From Planctomycetaceae bacterium (GTDB lineage Bacteria; Planctomycetota; Planctomycetia; Pirellulales; Pirellulaceae), in assembly GCA_002724245.1 (NCBI GenBank), contig PBOG01000041.1, positions 59,840 through 108,500 of the forward strand: DNA of 48,661 nt, given 5' to 3'. The translations under genes were made by a program, and so were the position numbers. A model generated the notes under the pieces. It did not search any database, was not told the DNA's origin, and worked only from the letters and a program-made list of their open reading frames with translations. Within the stretch, counting starts at the first letter, position 1; every line of letters starts with the position of its first letter. This document shows, piece after piece, positions 35,094-43,232 of the stretch.

Positions 35094-35996
35094 TCAGAGA
35101 CGCAACATTGCTTGATAGCGTTCCATCCGCTGGACAAGATCGGCCTGTTCGATCTGCTTCATTCGATCCAGACTGAAATCCTCGACGTTGTAACTGGCCA
35201 CAATTGTCCCGTATCCGATCGCTGCCTTTAACGCTTTCGGACCGACTTCACCCTGCGAAGCGAGGTAACCCATCATCCCACCAGCAAAACTATCGCCAGC
35301 GCCAGTCGGATCAACGACACGATCTGTAGGAAATGCAGGCAACGCATAGGTTTCCTGCTCCGAAAAGAACATCGCGCCGTGCTCACCTTTTTTGATCACA
35401 ACAAATCCCGGTCCCATTCGCAACACATCCTGTCCTGCCTCAACCAGATTCGTTTTTCCAGTCAACAACTTGGCTTCACTATCGTTCAAAACGAGCCCAT
35501 CGATTTCAAGCAATAACTGCTTGAGTTCCTCCGCTTCGTTTTGAATCCAAATATCCATCGTATCCGCCACCACAAATCGTGAACTATTCACCTGAGAAAG
35601 CACTTTGCGCTGCAGTGTTGGCGCACCATTCGCCAGGAACACAAAAGGACACTCTCGGTATTCGTCGGGAAGTTCAGGGTCAAAATCAGCGAAGACATTC
35701 AGCTGCAGCTCCAAGGTCTCCCGGTCATTCATGTCGGCATGGTATTTCCCCTTCCAATGAAACGTCTGGGCTTCCGGCACTGTCTCCAACCCAAGCGTAT
35801 CAATGCCGCGCGTCCGCAACCACTGCGTATGTTCATCCGGCCAGTCCTCACCAACAACTCCAACGAGGGACACTTCCGAAAAATAGCTGGCCGCGTAAGA
35901 ACAGTAGATTGCCGATCCCCCCAGCACGCGATCGCGTGCTGCGGCAGGAGTTTCTACAGAATCAAAGGCAACCGATCCAACAACGAGCAACGACAT
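35094..35996 (-). CDS. PfkB-family sugar or nucleoside kinase
   Basis: This 300-residue protein is a ribokinase-family kinase. The N-terminal VLGGSAIYCSYAASYF corresponds to the GG-containing PfkB signature 1 area, and signature 2 is VVDPTGAGDSFAGGMMGYL (about 228-246), with catalytic Asp near 235. NDSEAKLLTGK and VVIKKGEHGAMF are family stretches. It would phosphorylate a sugar, nucleoside or related alcohol with ATP, but the substrate is not readable. GAAGGTG lies six bases before the ATG. It stands alone on the minus strand; the divergent region to its right is free of genes. Confidence 0.93.
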   Translation of the reverse strand: MSLLVVGSVAFDSVETPAAARDRVLGGSAIYCSYAASYFSEVSLVGVVGEDWPDEHTQWLRTRGIDTLGLETVPEAQTFHWKGKYHADMNDRETLELQLNVFADFDPELPDEYRECPFVFLANGAPTLQRKVLSQVNSSRFVVADTMDIWIQNEAEELKQLLLEIDGLVLNDSEAKLLTGKTNLVEAGQDVLRMGPGFVVIKKGEHGAMFFSEQETYALPAFPTDRVVDPTGAGDSFAGGMMGYLASQGEVGPKALKAAIGYGTIVASYNVEDFSLDRMKQIEQADLVQRMERYQAMLRL

Positions 35997-36365
35997 TACT
36001 ACACCTTCATATAACTTGACGAAATAAGATTAGCATCACATTTCTCAGATGCGTCACTAGCCACGCGCCTCGACAGCGTATCACTCAAGAGCCCCACGCC
36101 ACAAGGCACCATGCTACACCGGTGTAGACAAGCGTGAACGCGACAGGATCCTCAGCAGATGCCAGGTCACTTCAGCTGCCGCTTCCCCCGTTCCTCTGGT
36201 CGAGCACACACGCTTGCCTGTCTTTGTCGAAAGGACTCCTGCAGCAGTCATTCGGATAGCATCTCAAGCCAGATTCCGCAATAATGACCGGTTGTGAAAC
36301 ATGGTCGGAACCAACCTAATCCGAGCGTGTGTCAGTCAGATAATGTTCTGTGCGGAGCAGCTCCC
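35997..36365. other. Divergent intergenic region with palindrome
   Basis: This region lies between the PfkB kinase gene and the secreted TPR protein gene and should contain both promoters. The main feature is a perfect 14-base palindrome at 36114-36127. A short plus-strand extension of the TPR frame reaches 36294 but is not used because it lacks a ribosome binding site and would bury the signal peptide. Confidence 0.5.
36114..36127. promoter_or_regulatory. Perfect 14-base palindrome, possible operator
   Basis: CTACACCGGTGTAG reads identically on both strands. It lies in the divergent region about 118 bases upstream of the PfkB start and about 240 bases upstream of the TPR gene start. Its length and symmetry fit a dimeric repressor site, but no repressor gene lies near and no second copy was noticed. 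Confidence 0.35.
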
Positions 36366-38042
36366 ATGCCTCAAAGATTCCTTCTCCTCGGTGTGATCGC
36401 TTTCTTATTCACCGAAGCATCGTTGACAGCTCTCCAAGCCGAAACCAAAGGCCAGGACGATCTTGACCAGGCTATTGAACTACAGCTAACCGCACGAACT
36501 CCAGCAGATCTAGAGCGTGTTTCCGCCCTATGCGAGTCCGCGATCAAGAAGGGACTCGAAAAAGACAATGAGAACTTTGCGAAGCAACTCCTCTCATCAA
36601 CGTTGTTTCAGATTTCTCGCCGGCTCGGAACTGCGGTTCTAGCACAACAGCAACCAAAGAATCCGCGTTGGCAGGCAATGCGAAAAAAAGCTCTCGACAA
36701 TCTGACCAAGGGATTCAGTTACGACAAAACCAGTGGCGACGCCTACACATTGTTTGCGCGCCTGCAGTCAGTGCCCGGTGGCAACAAAGAAGAAGCTCGC
36801 GAAGCCGCGAACAAGGCGATTGAGTTGTTCGAAGAAGACAATCGCAAGAAAGCCGAAGCATTACTGCTGCGGGCGGGTCTACAGACTGACACCAAGAAAC
36901 AATTGTCCGATGTTGACAAAGCGATTGAAACCGACCCTGAAAACGTTTCGGGCTGGCAATTGCGGGCTATCTATTACTTCCAGAACAACGATATTCCGAA
37001 AGGCATCACCAATCTCGAGAAGGTGCTGGAACTGGACCCCAAGAACGTAACCGCATTGCAACAACTGGCAACGGCTTACTTTTCCACGGAAAAAGAAGAG
37101 CAGGGGAGAGAAAAACTCGACCAGATAGTTGAAATCCAGCCAGCAATTGGCTACCCACTGAGATCTCGGTATTTCCAATCCCAGGGTAATATCAGCAAGG
37201 CAATTGAGGATCTCGATGCAGCCATTGATCTCAATCCACAACGCCTAGATTGGGTACTGATGCGGGCGGACCTTTATCGCCGTGAGCGGGCCTTCGACAA
37301 AGCTCGAAATGACGTTTCTCGTTTACTGAACCGTAATCCCGATCTCTGGCAAGCCCGGTATTTGCGTAGCCAGATTCTTGCCGATGAAGGAAAACTACCT
37401 GCGGCAATCGCTGAAATGCTATCGCTCGTACGTGGCCAAACACAAAACCTCAGTCTTAGAGCTGAATTGATTCAGCTCTATGTACGTGATAACCGACCAC
37501 GCAAGGCAGTTGAAGAATGCACGAAGGTATTGAATTCCCAAGCTGGCCACCCAACTTTTCTCAGTATGCGTGCCACCGCGTATATCAACATTGGAAAGCA
37601 TGCTCTGGCAATCAAGGACTACGACATCGCTCTGGAAAAACTTCCGGACAGCGAACATATGCTGAACAACCTGTCCTGGATCTTATCAACCTCAAAAGAT
37701 GATGCGCTACGGGATGGCAAACGTGCTCTGGAACTAGGTAAACGCGCATGCGAGATCACCAATTACAAAGCAGCCTACATTTTGAGTACTTACGCTGCGG
37801 GTTTTGCAGAATTAGGCGACTGGGAAAACGCCACGAAATGGTCGACCAAGGCCGTTGAGTTGAGCCGAGAGGACCTGGCTAAAGCATCCACCCCAGACGA
37901 CAAAAAGAAGCAAAAGGAAACGGTCGACCATCTTGAACAAGAACTGGAAAGTTACAAACAGATGAAACCTTGGCGGGAAAAACAAGAGACTAAAGAAAAC
38001 ACGGCGCCTATCCGCATTGGGGGAGGCAATCCGGCGACCTGA
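36366..38042 (+). CDS. Secreted TPR-repeat protein
   Basis: This 558-residue protein has a signal peptide (MPQRFLLLGVIAFLFTEAS, cleavage probably near LQAET) and a body of repeated TPR helices. Repeats are visible, for example GWQLRAIYYFQNNDIPKGI, LEKVLELDPKNVTALQQLA, IEDLDAAIDLNPQRLDWVLM and AIKDYDIALEKLPDSEHMLN, with the A-x-x-x-Y/F-x-x-A-I-x-x-x-P pattern. About ten units can be counted. The last 60 residues are highly charged and end IRIGGGNPAT. The start at 36366 places the signal first, with GGAG upstream. The next gene starts 56 bases later on the same strand. TPR arrays scaffold protein complexes; no partner is evident. Confidence 0.9.
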   Translation: MPQRFLLLGVIAFLFTEASLTALQAETKGQDDLDQAIELQLTARTPADLERVSALCESAIKKGLEKDNENFAKQLLSSTLFQISRRLGTAVLAQQQPKNPRWQAMRKKALDNLTKGFSYDKTSGDAYTLFARLQSVPGGNKEEAREAANKAIELFEEDNRKKAEALLLRAGLQTDTKKQLSDVDKAIETDPENVSGWQLRAIYYFQNNDIPKGITNLEKVLELDPKNVTALQQLATAYFSTEKEEQGREKLDQIVEIQPAIGYPLRSRYFQSQGNISKAIEDLDAAIDLNPQRLDWVLMRADLYRRERAFDKARNDVSRLLNRNPDLWQARYLRSQILADEGKLPAAIAEMLSLVRGQTQNLSLRAELIQLYVRDNRPRKAVEECTKVLNSQAGHPTFLSMRATAYINIGKHALAIKDYDIALEKLPDSEHMLNNLSWILSTSKDDALRDGKRALELGKRACEITNYKAAYILSTYAAGFAELGDWENATKWSTKAVELSREDLAKASTPDDKKKQKETVDHLEQELESYKQMKPWREKQETKENTAPIRIGGGNPAT

Positions 38043-38098
38043 TCTGTAGGTCTGCGAGATTCGAAATCACTTCTTCCGCTGACGTCTTGCCCACCGCT

Positions 38099-38665
38099 AT
38101 GAACCGTGACGCCGCGTACGATCTCGTCTGCGAATACACACAAAGCGACAGCTTGCGTCGTCACATGCGCTGTGTCGAACTCGCCATGCAGGCTTATGCA
38201 CGCAAATTTGGCGAGGACGAAAACAAGTGGGGAATCGTTGGCCTCCTGCACGATTTCGATTATGAGCGCTGGCCCGATGCGCCCGACCACCCGCTTAAGG
38301 GTTCAGAGATCCTCACAGAACGTGGATACCCGGAGGATGTCATTTACGCCATCAAGTCACACGCAGATTATCTGACCGATTGTCCACGGACTTCTCTTCT
38401 CGACAAAACGCTATACGCTTGCGACGAATTAGCAGGTTTCCTCACTGCATGTGCGATGGTGAGACCCAGTGGACTCCTTGGAATGAAATCGAAGAGTGTC
38501 GTAAAAAAAATGAAACAAAAGGGATTCGCAGCAGCTGTGAAGCGAGACGACCTACATCGTGGAGCCGCAGACCTTGGCGTTGACCTGAAAGAACACATTC
38601 AGTTCGTCATAGACGCTCTCGAGTGCCATGCTGAAGAGCTGGCACTTACACGCAACGATGCGTGA
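38099..38665 (+). CDS. HD-domain metal-dependent hydrolase
   Basis: This 188-residue protein has the HD superfamily layout: histidine in LRRHMRCVELAM (about 22), HD in LLHDFDYERWP (about 51-52), His in IKSHADY (about 88) and Asp in YACDELAGF (about 109). The metal site would hydrolyse a phosphate ester, possibly a nucleotide. The pattern SLRRHMRCVE and HDFDYERWPDAPDHP is shared with a group of predicted hydrolases often annotated simply as HD domain protein. The ATG at 38099 is chosen; a TTG 12 bases earlier is possible. It follows the TPR gene by 56 bases and converges with the cytochrome gene. Confidence 0.88.
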   Translation: MNRDAAYDLVCEYTQSDSLRRHMRCVELAMQAYARKFGEDENKWGIVGLLHDFDYERWPDAPDHPLKGSEILTERGYPEDVIYAIKSHADYLTDCPRTSLLDKTLYACDELAGFLTACAMVRPSGLLGMKSKSVVKKMKQKGFAAAVKRDDLHRGAADLGVDLKEHIQFVIDALECHAEELALTRNDA

Positions 38666-38717
38666 TACCGCTGGGCAGAACTCCTTGACATGGCGCTAGC
38701 GATCCCGCCGCGCGCCT

Positions 38718-41564
38718 TTACCGGTTGCTCACCGCCGGTGCGGTCTGGGTCAATGGATAAACGACAACTGGCTCTGCAGAGCGACTCGCCGTGGGATACC
38801 GTTTGTGAGCGAGTGCCGCGACCATGCCCCACGCGTGATCGTCTGCGCGATAACGCCGGAACAGCTCCCCGTGTCGATTTGCGAGGGCCGTTTGACCCAA
38901 CAACGCGTAGAGACGCTGAAGGTTGTGGTGGGCAACAGGGTGCTCGGAATCAACCTTCAGCGCAGTTCCAAACACCTCAACCGCACTACGCATTAGAGTC
39001 TCGGCACCTTCTGCATCATCTATCGCATACCGCCGTGCCGCCTGGTCAAATAAAGTCGAACCCAACAGATGAATAATTTCGACATCCTTGCTGAAATCAA
39101 ATCCACGTCGCCGCATGTCCTCCGTCTGATAACTCAAAACGTTCCGGAAGTTCTGTTCAGCCTCAACCAATCGCCCTTGCCTGCGATTCGCTACCCCCGT
39201 CAGCCACTCCTTAGTCCAGAATGGCCCGGTTTCCGTGAATTGCTCCAGCTTTTGCAGCACAGAAACGGCTTTTTGATTACGACCTTCTCGAAGATAAACT
39301 CTGACCAGATTCAACAGTCCCTCGACTCGCCCATGTTCAACCACTTGCTGAAACGCATTTGCCGCCTGACGTAATTCAACACCACCAACCAACAATCCTA
39401 TCCCGTAATCATTCCATCGCTCCCAAGGCTCGGCCACAAACTCCGGCATATCCGCTCCTTGATCGGATTCACTAACCGGGAAGGTCACTGTGTCCGAAGC
39501 AAGGGTCACAACAGGAAGACGATTGAAATACGGTTGACCTGGCTGGTGACCAGGAATCGGCTTGATCTCGTCACCATCGACATTGGCAATAAAGTCCGTG
39601 TATGGAACATCGAACTTGCGGTAATTCAGTTTCACCTCAACGGTCACAGAATCGGTCACGTCCAGCGGCAAGTGAAGCCCATAGCGAACGACCTGCGATG
39701 CGTCAGGAGGGATTTGGTGATCATACATCGCAACAAACATATCCTGGGTGTTGCGATGAACAACGCGGTTCCCATTCCTGTCTAGCATAAACACGTTGAA
39801 GAAATGCGCTGCCGGGTCAACCTCTCGATTAGAACTCAGCATACCGCTGTGGGCGATAATTCTGTCCCCACTGCGAACGGTAACTTCCAGCCAAACCTGG
39901 TTAGAATCACTCGTGCCCCCCGTAAAACGGTGGGCAATCTTTAATGCTCGGACAACCGTCTCAAACAAGTAATCCCGGCCGGGTGTAAGCACTGGCACCA
40001 GAGGGCGCAACGGCGCGTGAAGCTTCCCTTCCCGTGCAGCAATATCCTTCACACCAAAAAGGTCAACACGCACAGCCCCCTGCAAGAATTCCGTTTGTGC
40101 CGCTGTCGCTCCGGGTAGATTCTTGAACCAGGTAACTCCCGTGTTGCCTCCCAGGAATTGGTGGTCATGGATACTTGGGTTGTTTTTTCCCTCTGCCACG
40201 TAGGCACGCGCGGAAAAATCATTGGAATCTCTCAATGGCATATGACATTGAGAACAACTCTTGGCAGCCTTCTCCGGATAGTAAAAAGCCCTAGCAGTAC
40301 GCCCCGACAACCCGCTATTCAAGAAGGAATCATAGTGATTCTGTCCGCGTTGAAAGTCATGAACGCGCGTTAATTCACGCGGCAAATGTTGTTTGTGGCA
40401 GGTCGAACAAAACTCAATCGTTTTATGGAACGGCTTAAGCATCGATTTCTTGTGGAAATCTGGCTTGGCCTTAACCAATGTGTGATTCAACAGTTGCAAT
40501 AGTGGACGTTGACTGTACGCAAACGGATAGTGCAGAGGCTCTTCAATTACATAGTCGGCATTCCCTCTATTACTGTTGATGTGGGTAATGGCGTGACACG
40601 AAGTGCAGGTAATACCAGCCTGTGCGGATTCATCAAGCGTCACATTAAAACTAGGGTTCTCGAACTCTCCGGAAAAAAACGGCACTGGATCATGGCAACC
40701 TGCACACCACCGAAGCGCTTTCTGATTTCCGTCGCGACGTGAAAGGGCCTTGCCGGTTTGATTGATGGTCGCGAGATAGGCAGGGTTGTTAAACGAACTA
40801 AACCGATGGGCACTATGAAACCACCCATCAAAAGCATCCGGATGGCATTGCATACAATACTGATCATTCAGCAACGCACGTTTCGCAATGAACTTGCCAT
40901 TGACCGTCCGCGCGGCAGACGGATGAAAATAGAAGTCACCCTCTGCAGAACCTTTTTGATACCACTCCCTTGGATCCTGCGATTGCAGGCCGACCATCAC
41001 GAGAACGACCACTCCAACAGCAGCTAGAAATACAACTCCTTGTCGCCAACGAATACGTGTACCTGCCAGGCGGTGTAACCAATAAAGCCAAAGTACGACG
41101 AGAGGGCAAACCACATGCAACCAATAAACAGCAACTCTTATCCAAGGCTCTTTGAGATCAAACAAGCCCGGAATACGCACCAGCGCCAATCCGGTTCCCA
41201 GAACGACGAGCCCCCCCACAAATACACCGTAACCGATGTGAATTGCCCGGCGATTACGACGCCGAAGAGCCAATCGCAAATGAAATACGCTAAAGGTGAC
41301 AAATGGCACAACGAGGAGCAAGCCAATCGCCAGATGCAAACCGAACATCCACAAGAAGAACAGGTTCTCGTAACTCTTGCCCTTAATCCAGGTCAACAAT
41401 GAAATCGACAACAAATACAGAGAGTTTGCTGCGAGTAAAGCAACCAATGAGAAGACAACCAACAAGAGGATCCGCAATCGCGGACCAATAGTAGGGCGAT
41501 AACGGGTTCGCGAAACCGGAACAGTGCTTGCAGGAGGGGCGACTGCCATCTCGCCATCACTCAT
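38718..41564 (-). CDS. Fused membrane b-type-like / five-haem c-type cytochrome with TPR-like tail
   Basis: This 948-residue protein joins three parts. First, five hydrophobic segments (about 31-57, 68-97, 108-130, 143-165 and 175-193) with histidines at about 77, 95, 109, 150 and 164, arranged as in di-haem membrane b-type cytochromes. Second, an extracytoplasmic cytochrome c554-like region with five CxxCH sites at about 237 (CMQCH), 287 (CAGCH), 320 (CTSCH), 386 (CSTCH) and 437 (CSQCH), plus many free histidines such as IHDHQF that could be distal ligands. Third, a beta-rich segment and a helical TPR-like region (about 740-910). It may move electrons from membrane quinol to a periplasmic acceptor. 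Start overlaps the upstream stop as ATGA. Confidence 0.88.
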   Translation of the reverse strand: MSDGEMAVAPPASTVPVSRTRYRPTIGPRLRILLLVVFSLVALLAANSLYLLSISLLTWIKGKSYENLFFLWMFGLHLAIGLLLVVPFVTFSVFHLRLALRRRNRRAIHIGYGVFVGGLVVLGTGLALVRIPGLFDLKEPWIRVAVYWLHVVCPLVVLWLYWLHRLAGTRIRWRQGVVFLAAVGVVVLVMVGLQSQDPREWYQKGSAEGDFYFHPSAARTVNGKFIAKRALLNDQYCMQCHPDAFDGWFHSAHRFSSFNNPAYLATINQTGKALSRRDGNQKALRWCAGCHDPVPFFSGEFENPSFNVTLDESAQAGITCTSCHAITHINSNRGNADYVIEEPLHYPFAYSQRPLLQLLNHTLVKAKPDFHKKSMLKPFHKTIEFCSTCHKQHLPRELTRVHDFQRGQNHYDSFLNSGLSGRTARAFYYPEKAAKSCSQCHMPLRDSNDFSARAYVAEGKNNPSIHDHQFLGGNTGVTWFKNLPGATAAQTEFLQGAVRVDLFGVKDIAAREGKLHAPLRPLVPVLTPGRDYLFETVVRALKIAHRFTGGTSDSNQVWLEVTVRSGDRIIAHSGMLSSNREVDPAAHFFNVFMLDRNGNRVVHRNTQDMFVAMYDHQIPPDASQVVRYGLHLPLDVTDSVTVEVKLNYRKFDVPYTDFIANVDGDEIKPIPGHQPGQPYFNRLPVVTLASDTVTFPVSESDQGADMPEFVAEPWERWNDYGIGLLVGGVELRQAANAFQQVVEHGRVEGLLNLVRVYLREGRNQKAVSVLQKLEQFTETGPFWTKEWLTGVANRRQGRLVEAEQNFRNVLSYQTEDMRRRGFDFSKDVEIIHLLGSTLFDQAARRYAIDDAEGAETLMRSAVEVFGTALKVDSEHPVAHHNLQRLYALLGQTALANRHGELFRRYRADDHAWGMVAALAHKRYPTASRSAEPVVVYPLTQTAPAVSNR

Positions 41565-41944
41565 GAAGAAATCGACTTGACGGCCGCTTTGGACTTCTCT
41601 GGAAGAGCGGATTCTGAAGGCGTTCGCTTTTGCTCGGAATCTTGCTCGTTGGGATCTGTAGTCTTGGTTGCATCTGCTGGAGACTCTTTCCTTGACGCAG
41701 TGCCAGGCTCCCTGGCGGCCTTCAAATCCTCAGTAGACTTATCCTGGGCAACACGTGCACCACCGTCCCGCAGGTCCTGTATTTCCCATTGATAGTTTGT
41801 GTCATCCCAAACACCATCACCTTGAGAATTCACGGCTTCCATTCTGCTCATTTTATCCAGATCATTAGCGGTTGGCTGATAATCGGTTTCCTGGCCGCAG
41901 CCGGTCAACATCAATATGCCGCACCAAATCCAAACGAGTCTCAT
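41561..41944 (-). CDS. Small lipoprotein coupled to the fused cytochrome
   Basis: This 127-residue protein has a lipoprotein signal (MRLVWIWCGILMLTGC), with lipidation expected at Cys 16. A short conserved-looking segment follows (DYQPTANDLDKMSRMEAV and VWDDTNYQWEIQDLRDG), then a low-complexity, Glu-, Lys-, Ser- and Pro-rich tail. The start at 41944 has GGAGGTG five bases upstream. Its stop codon overlaps the cytochrome start in ATGA, so the two are translated as a pair. The pairing suggests it is a dedicated envelope subunit or assembly factor of the cytochrome; I know of no named family. Confidence 0.85.
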   Translation of the reverse strand: MRLVWIWCGILMLTGCGQETDYQPTANDLDKMSRMEAVNSQGDGVWDDTNYQWEIQDLRDGGARVAQDKSTEDLKAAREPGTASRKESPADATKTTDPNEQDSEQKRTPSESALPEKSKAAVKSISS

Positions 41945-42436
41945 TTCCACCTCCACTGCTGGCACTTCTTTCGAAGTGTCTGACGGCAAAATCGACACGC
42001 GAGACGACGGCAGTCGCATCTGCGGAATTTCTTCCCTAACCACAAATGACTGTCAAAATTGGCGACGCCATCACCTCATATCGTTGCAAATTCATCTTAA
42101 CATCGCACGGCAAACGAGCCAAAACCAACTTTTGAGAATCTCTTCCCTCGGTCGCAAGTCGACGAACGCCACCCGATCAAGCAACAACGACAGCCAGCCA
42201 GGTAAAAAGCCAGCTGCCTCGGAATCTTAGCGAACGTCTTTATCTCGATTACTTCGCCCCTACAGTTTCATAGCTCGACATGGGCAATTGGCAAGTGGAC
42301 GCGCCAAACAGGGCTTGCCTGGTAGGACTTGCCACACGTCCGGGACACAGGCCGACAGTAAACCGTTTGCAGCATTATCGCTAGAACCGCCTGGCGTCCC
42401 CAGCACAACGCGACGTCCGTAACATCGTCACAGACA
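41945..42436. other. Intergenic region upstream of the cytochrome operon
   Basis: This stretch lies between the YggS-family gene stop and the lipoprotein start, both minus strand. It should hold the promoter of the lipoprotein-cytochrome operon. A longer frame of the lipoprotein reaches 42043, and a plus-strand frame of 104 codons lies at 41916-42230, but neither has supporting features. No strong hairpin was found. Confidence 0.5.
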
Positions 42437-43141
42437 TTACGCGTCACCAGAAAAAAGAGTTTTTCCTACACGGACGATCGTCGCCCCCTCCTCAATCGCG
42501 GTCTCAAAATCACCACTCATTCCCATCGAAAGTTCTTCCATCTGAATCCCAGGAATGCCAATACCACGCAAGTGATCTCGTAATTCGCGCAAACGGACGA
42601 AGTATTTCCGGGCTGTTACATGATCGGACCCACGCGCCGCCATTCCCATCAAGCCCTGCACTTTGATATTCCGCAAGCCAGCAATCGTTGGGAGCAACAA
42701 GGGGATTTCATCTGACGAAAAACCATGCTTGGCAGCATCTTCAGCCACATTCACTTCAAGCAATACCGGAACGATGCACGCATCACGACCAGCCTCTGTA
42801 TCAATCGTCTGCAACAAACGTAAACTGTCGCAAGAATGCACGAGTCGAACAGCTGGTAACGTACGCCGCACTTTATTGCGTTGCAAATGCCCGATCATGT
42901 GCCACTGAACAAGCGGGTGACTGACCGCATTCACTTTCTTCCACAACTCCTGCGGGCGACTCTCACCAAGATCAAAACAGCCGACATCGAGAAGCGCCAG
43001 CACTTCATCCAGCCCCACGTACTTTGTCACTGCAACCAAACGAACGCTCTGCGAGTCACGGCCGCTGCGCCGCGCAGCAGCGTCAATCTGCTCTCGCACG
43101 CGAGTGACGTTGTCGGCGATCCGCTGTTGCAATTCAGACAT
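42437..43141 (-). CDS. yggS: YggS-family pyridoxal-phosphate homeostasis protein
   Basis: This 234-residue protein is a PLP-binding homeostasis protein (PLPBP, YggS). The PLP lysine is in RLVAVTKYV (about 40), and LGESRPQEL, HMIGHLQRNK, LEVNVAEDAAKHGF, GLMGMAA and LSMGMSGDFETAIEEGATIVRVG are all family segments. The family helps keep free PLP balanced and is cytoplasmic. The ATG at 43141 is chosen; an in-frame TTG four codons earlier is possible. The upstream gene on the same strand ends 91 bases before it, so it may be co-transcribed with the large protein at 43233. Confidence 0.96.
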   Translation of the reverse strand: MSELQQRIADNVTRVREQIDAAARRSGRDSQSVRLVAVTKYVGLDEVLALLDVGCFDLGESRPQELWKKVNAVSHPLVQWHMIGHLQRNKVRRTLPAVRLVHSCDSLRLLQTIDTEAGRDACIVPVLLEVNVAEDAAKHGFSSDEIPLLLPTIAGLRNIKVQGLMGMAARGSDHVTARKYFVRLRELRDHLRGIGIPGIQMEELSMGMSGDFETAIEEGATIVRVGKTLFSGDA

Positions 43142-43232
43142 CAACAAACTCAACTAGATTTCCGCAACGCCAGCAACGTCCGGGCATTCGGCTTCGTCGG
43201 GCAGGCTCGCGCCAAGTTGAGCGCCATCCCGA

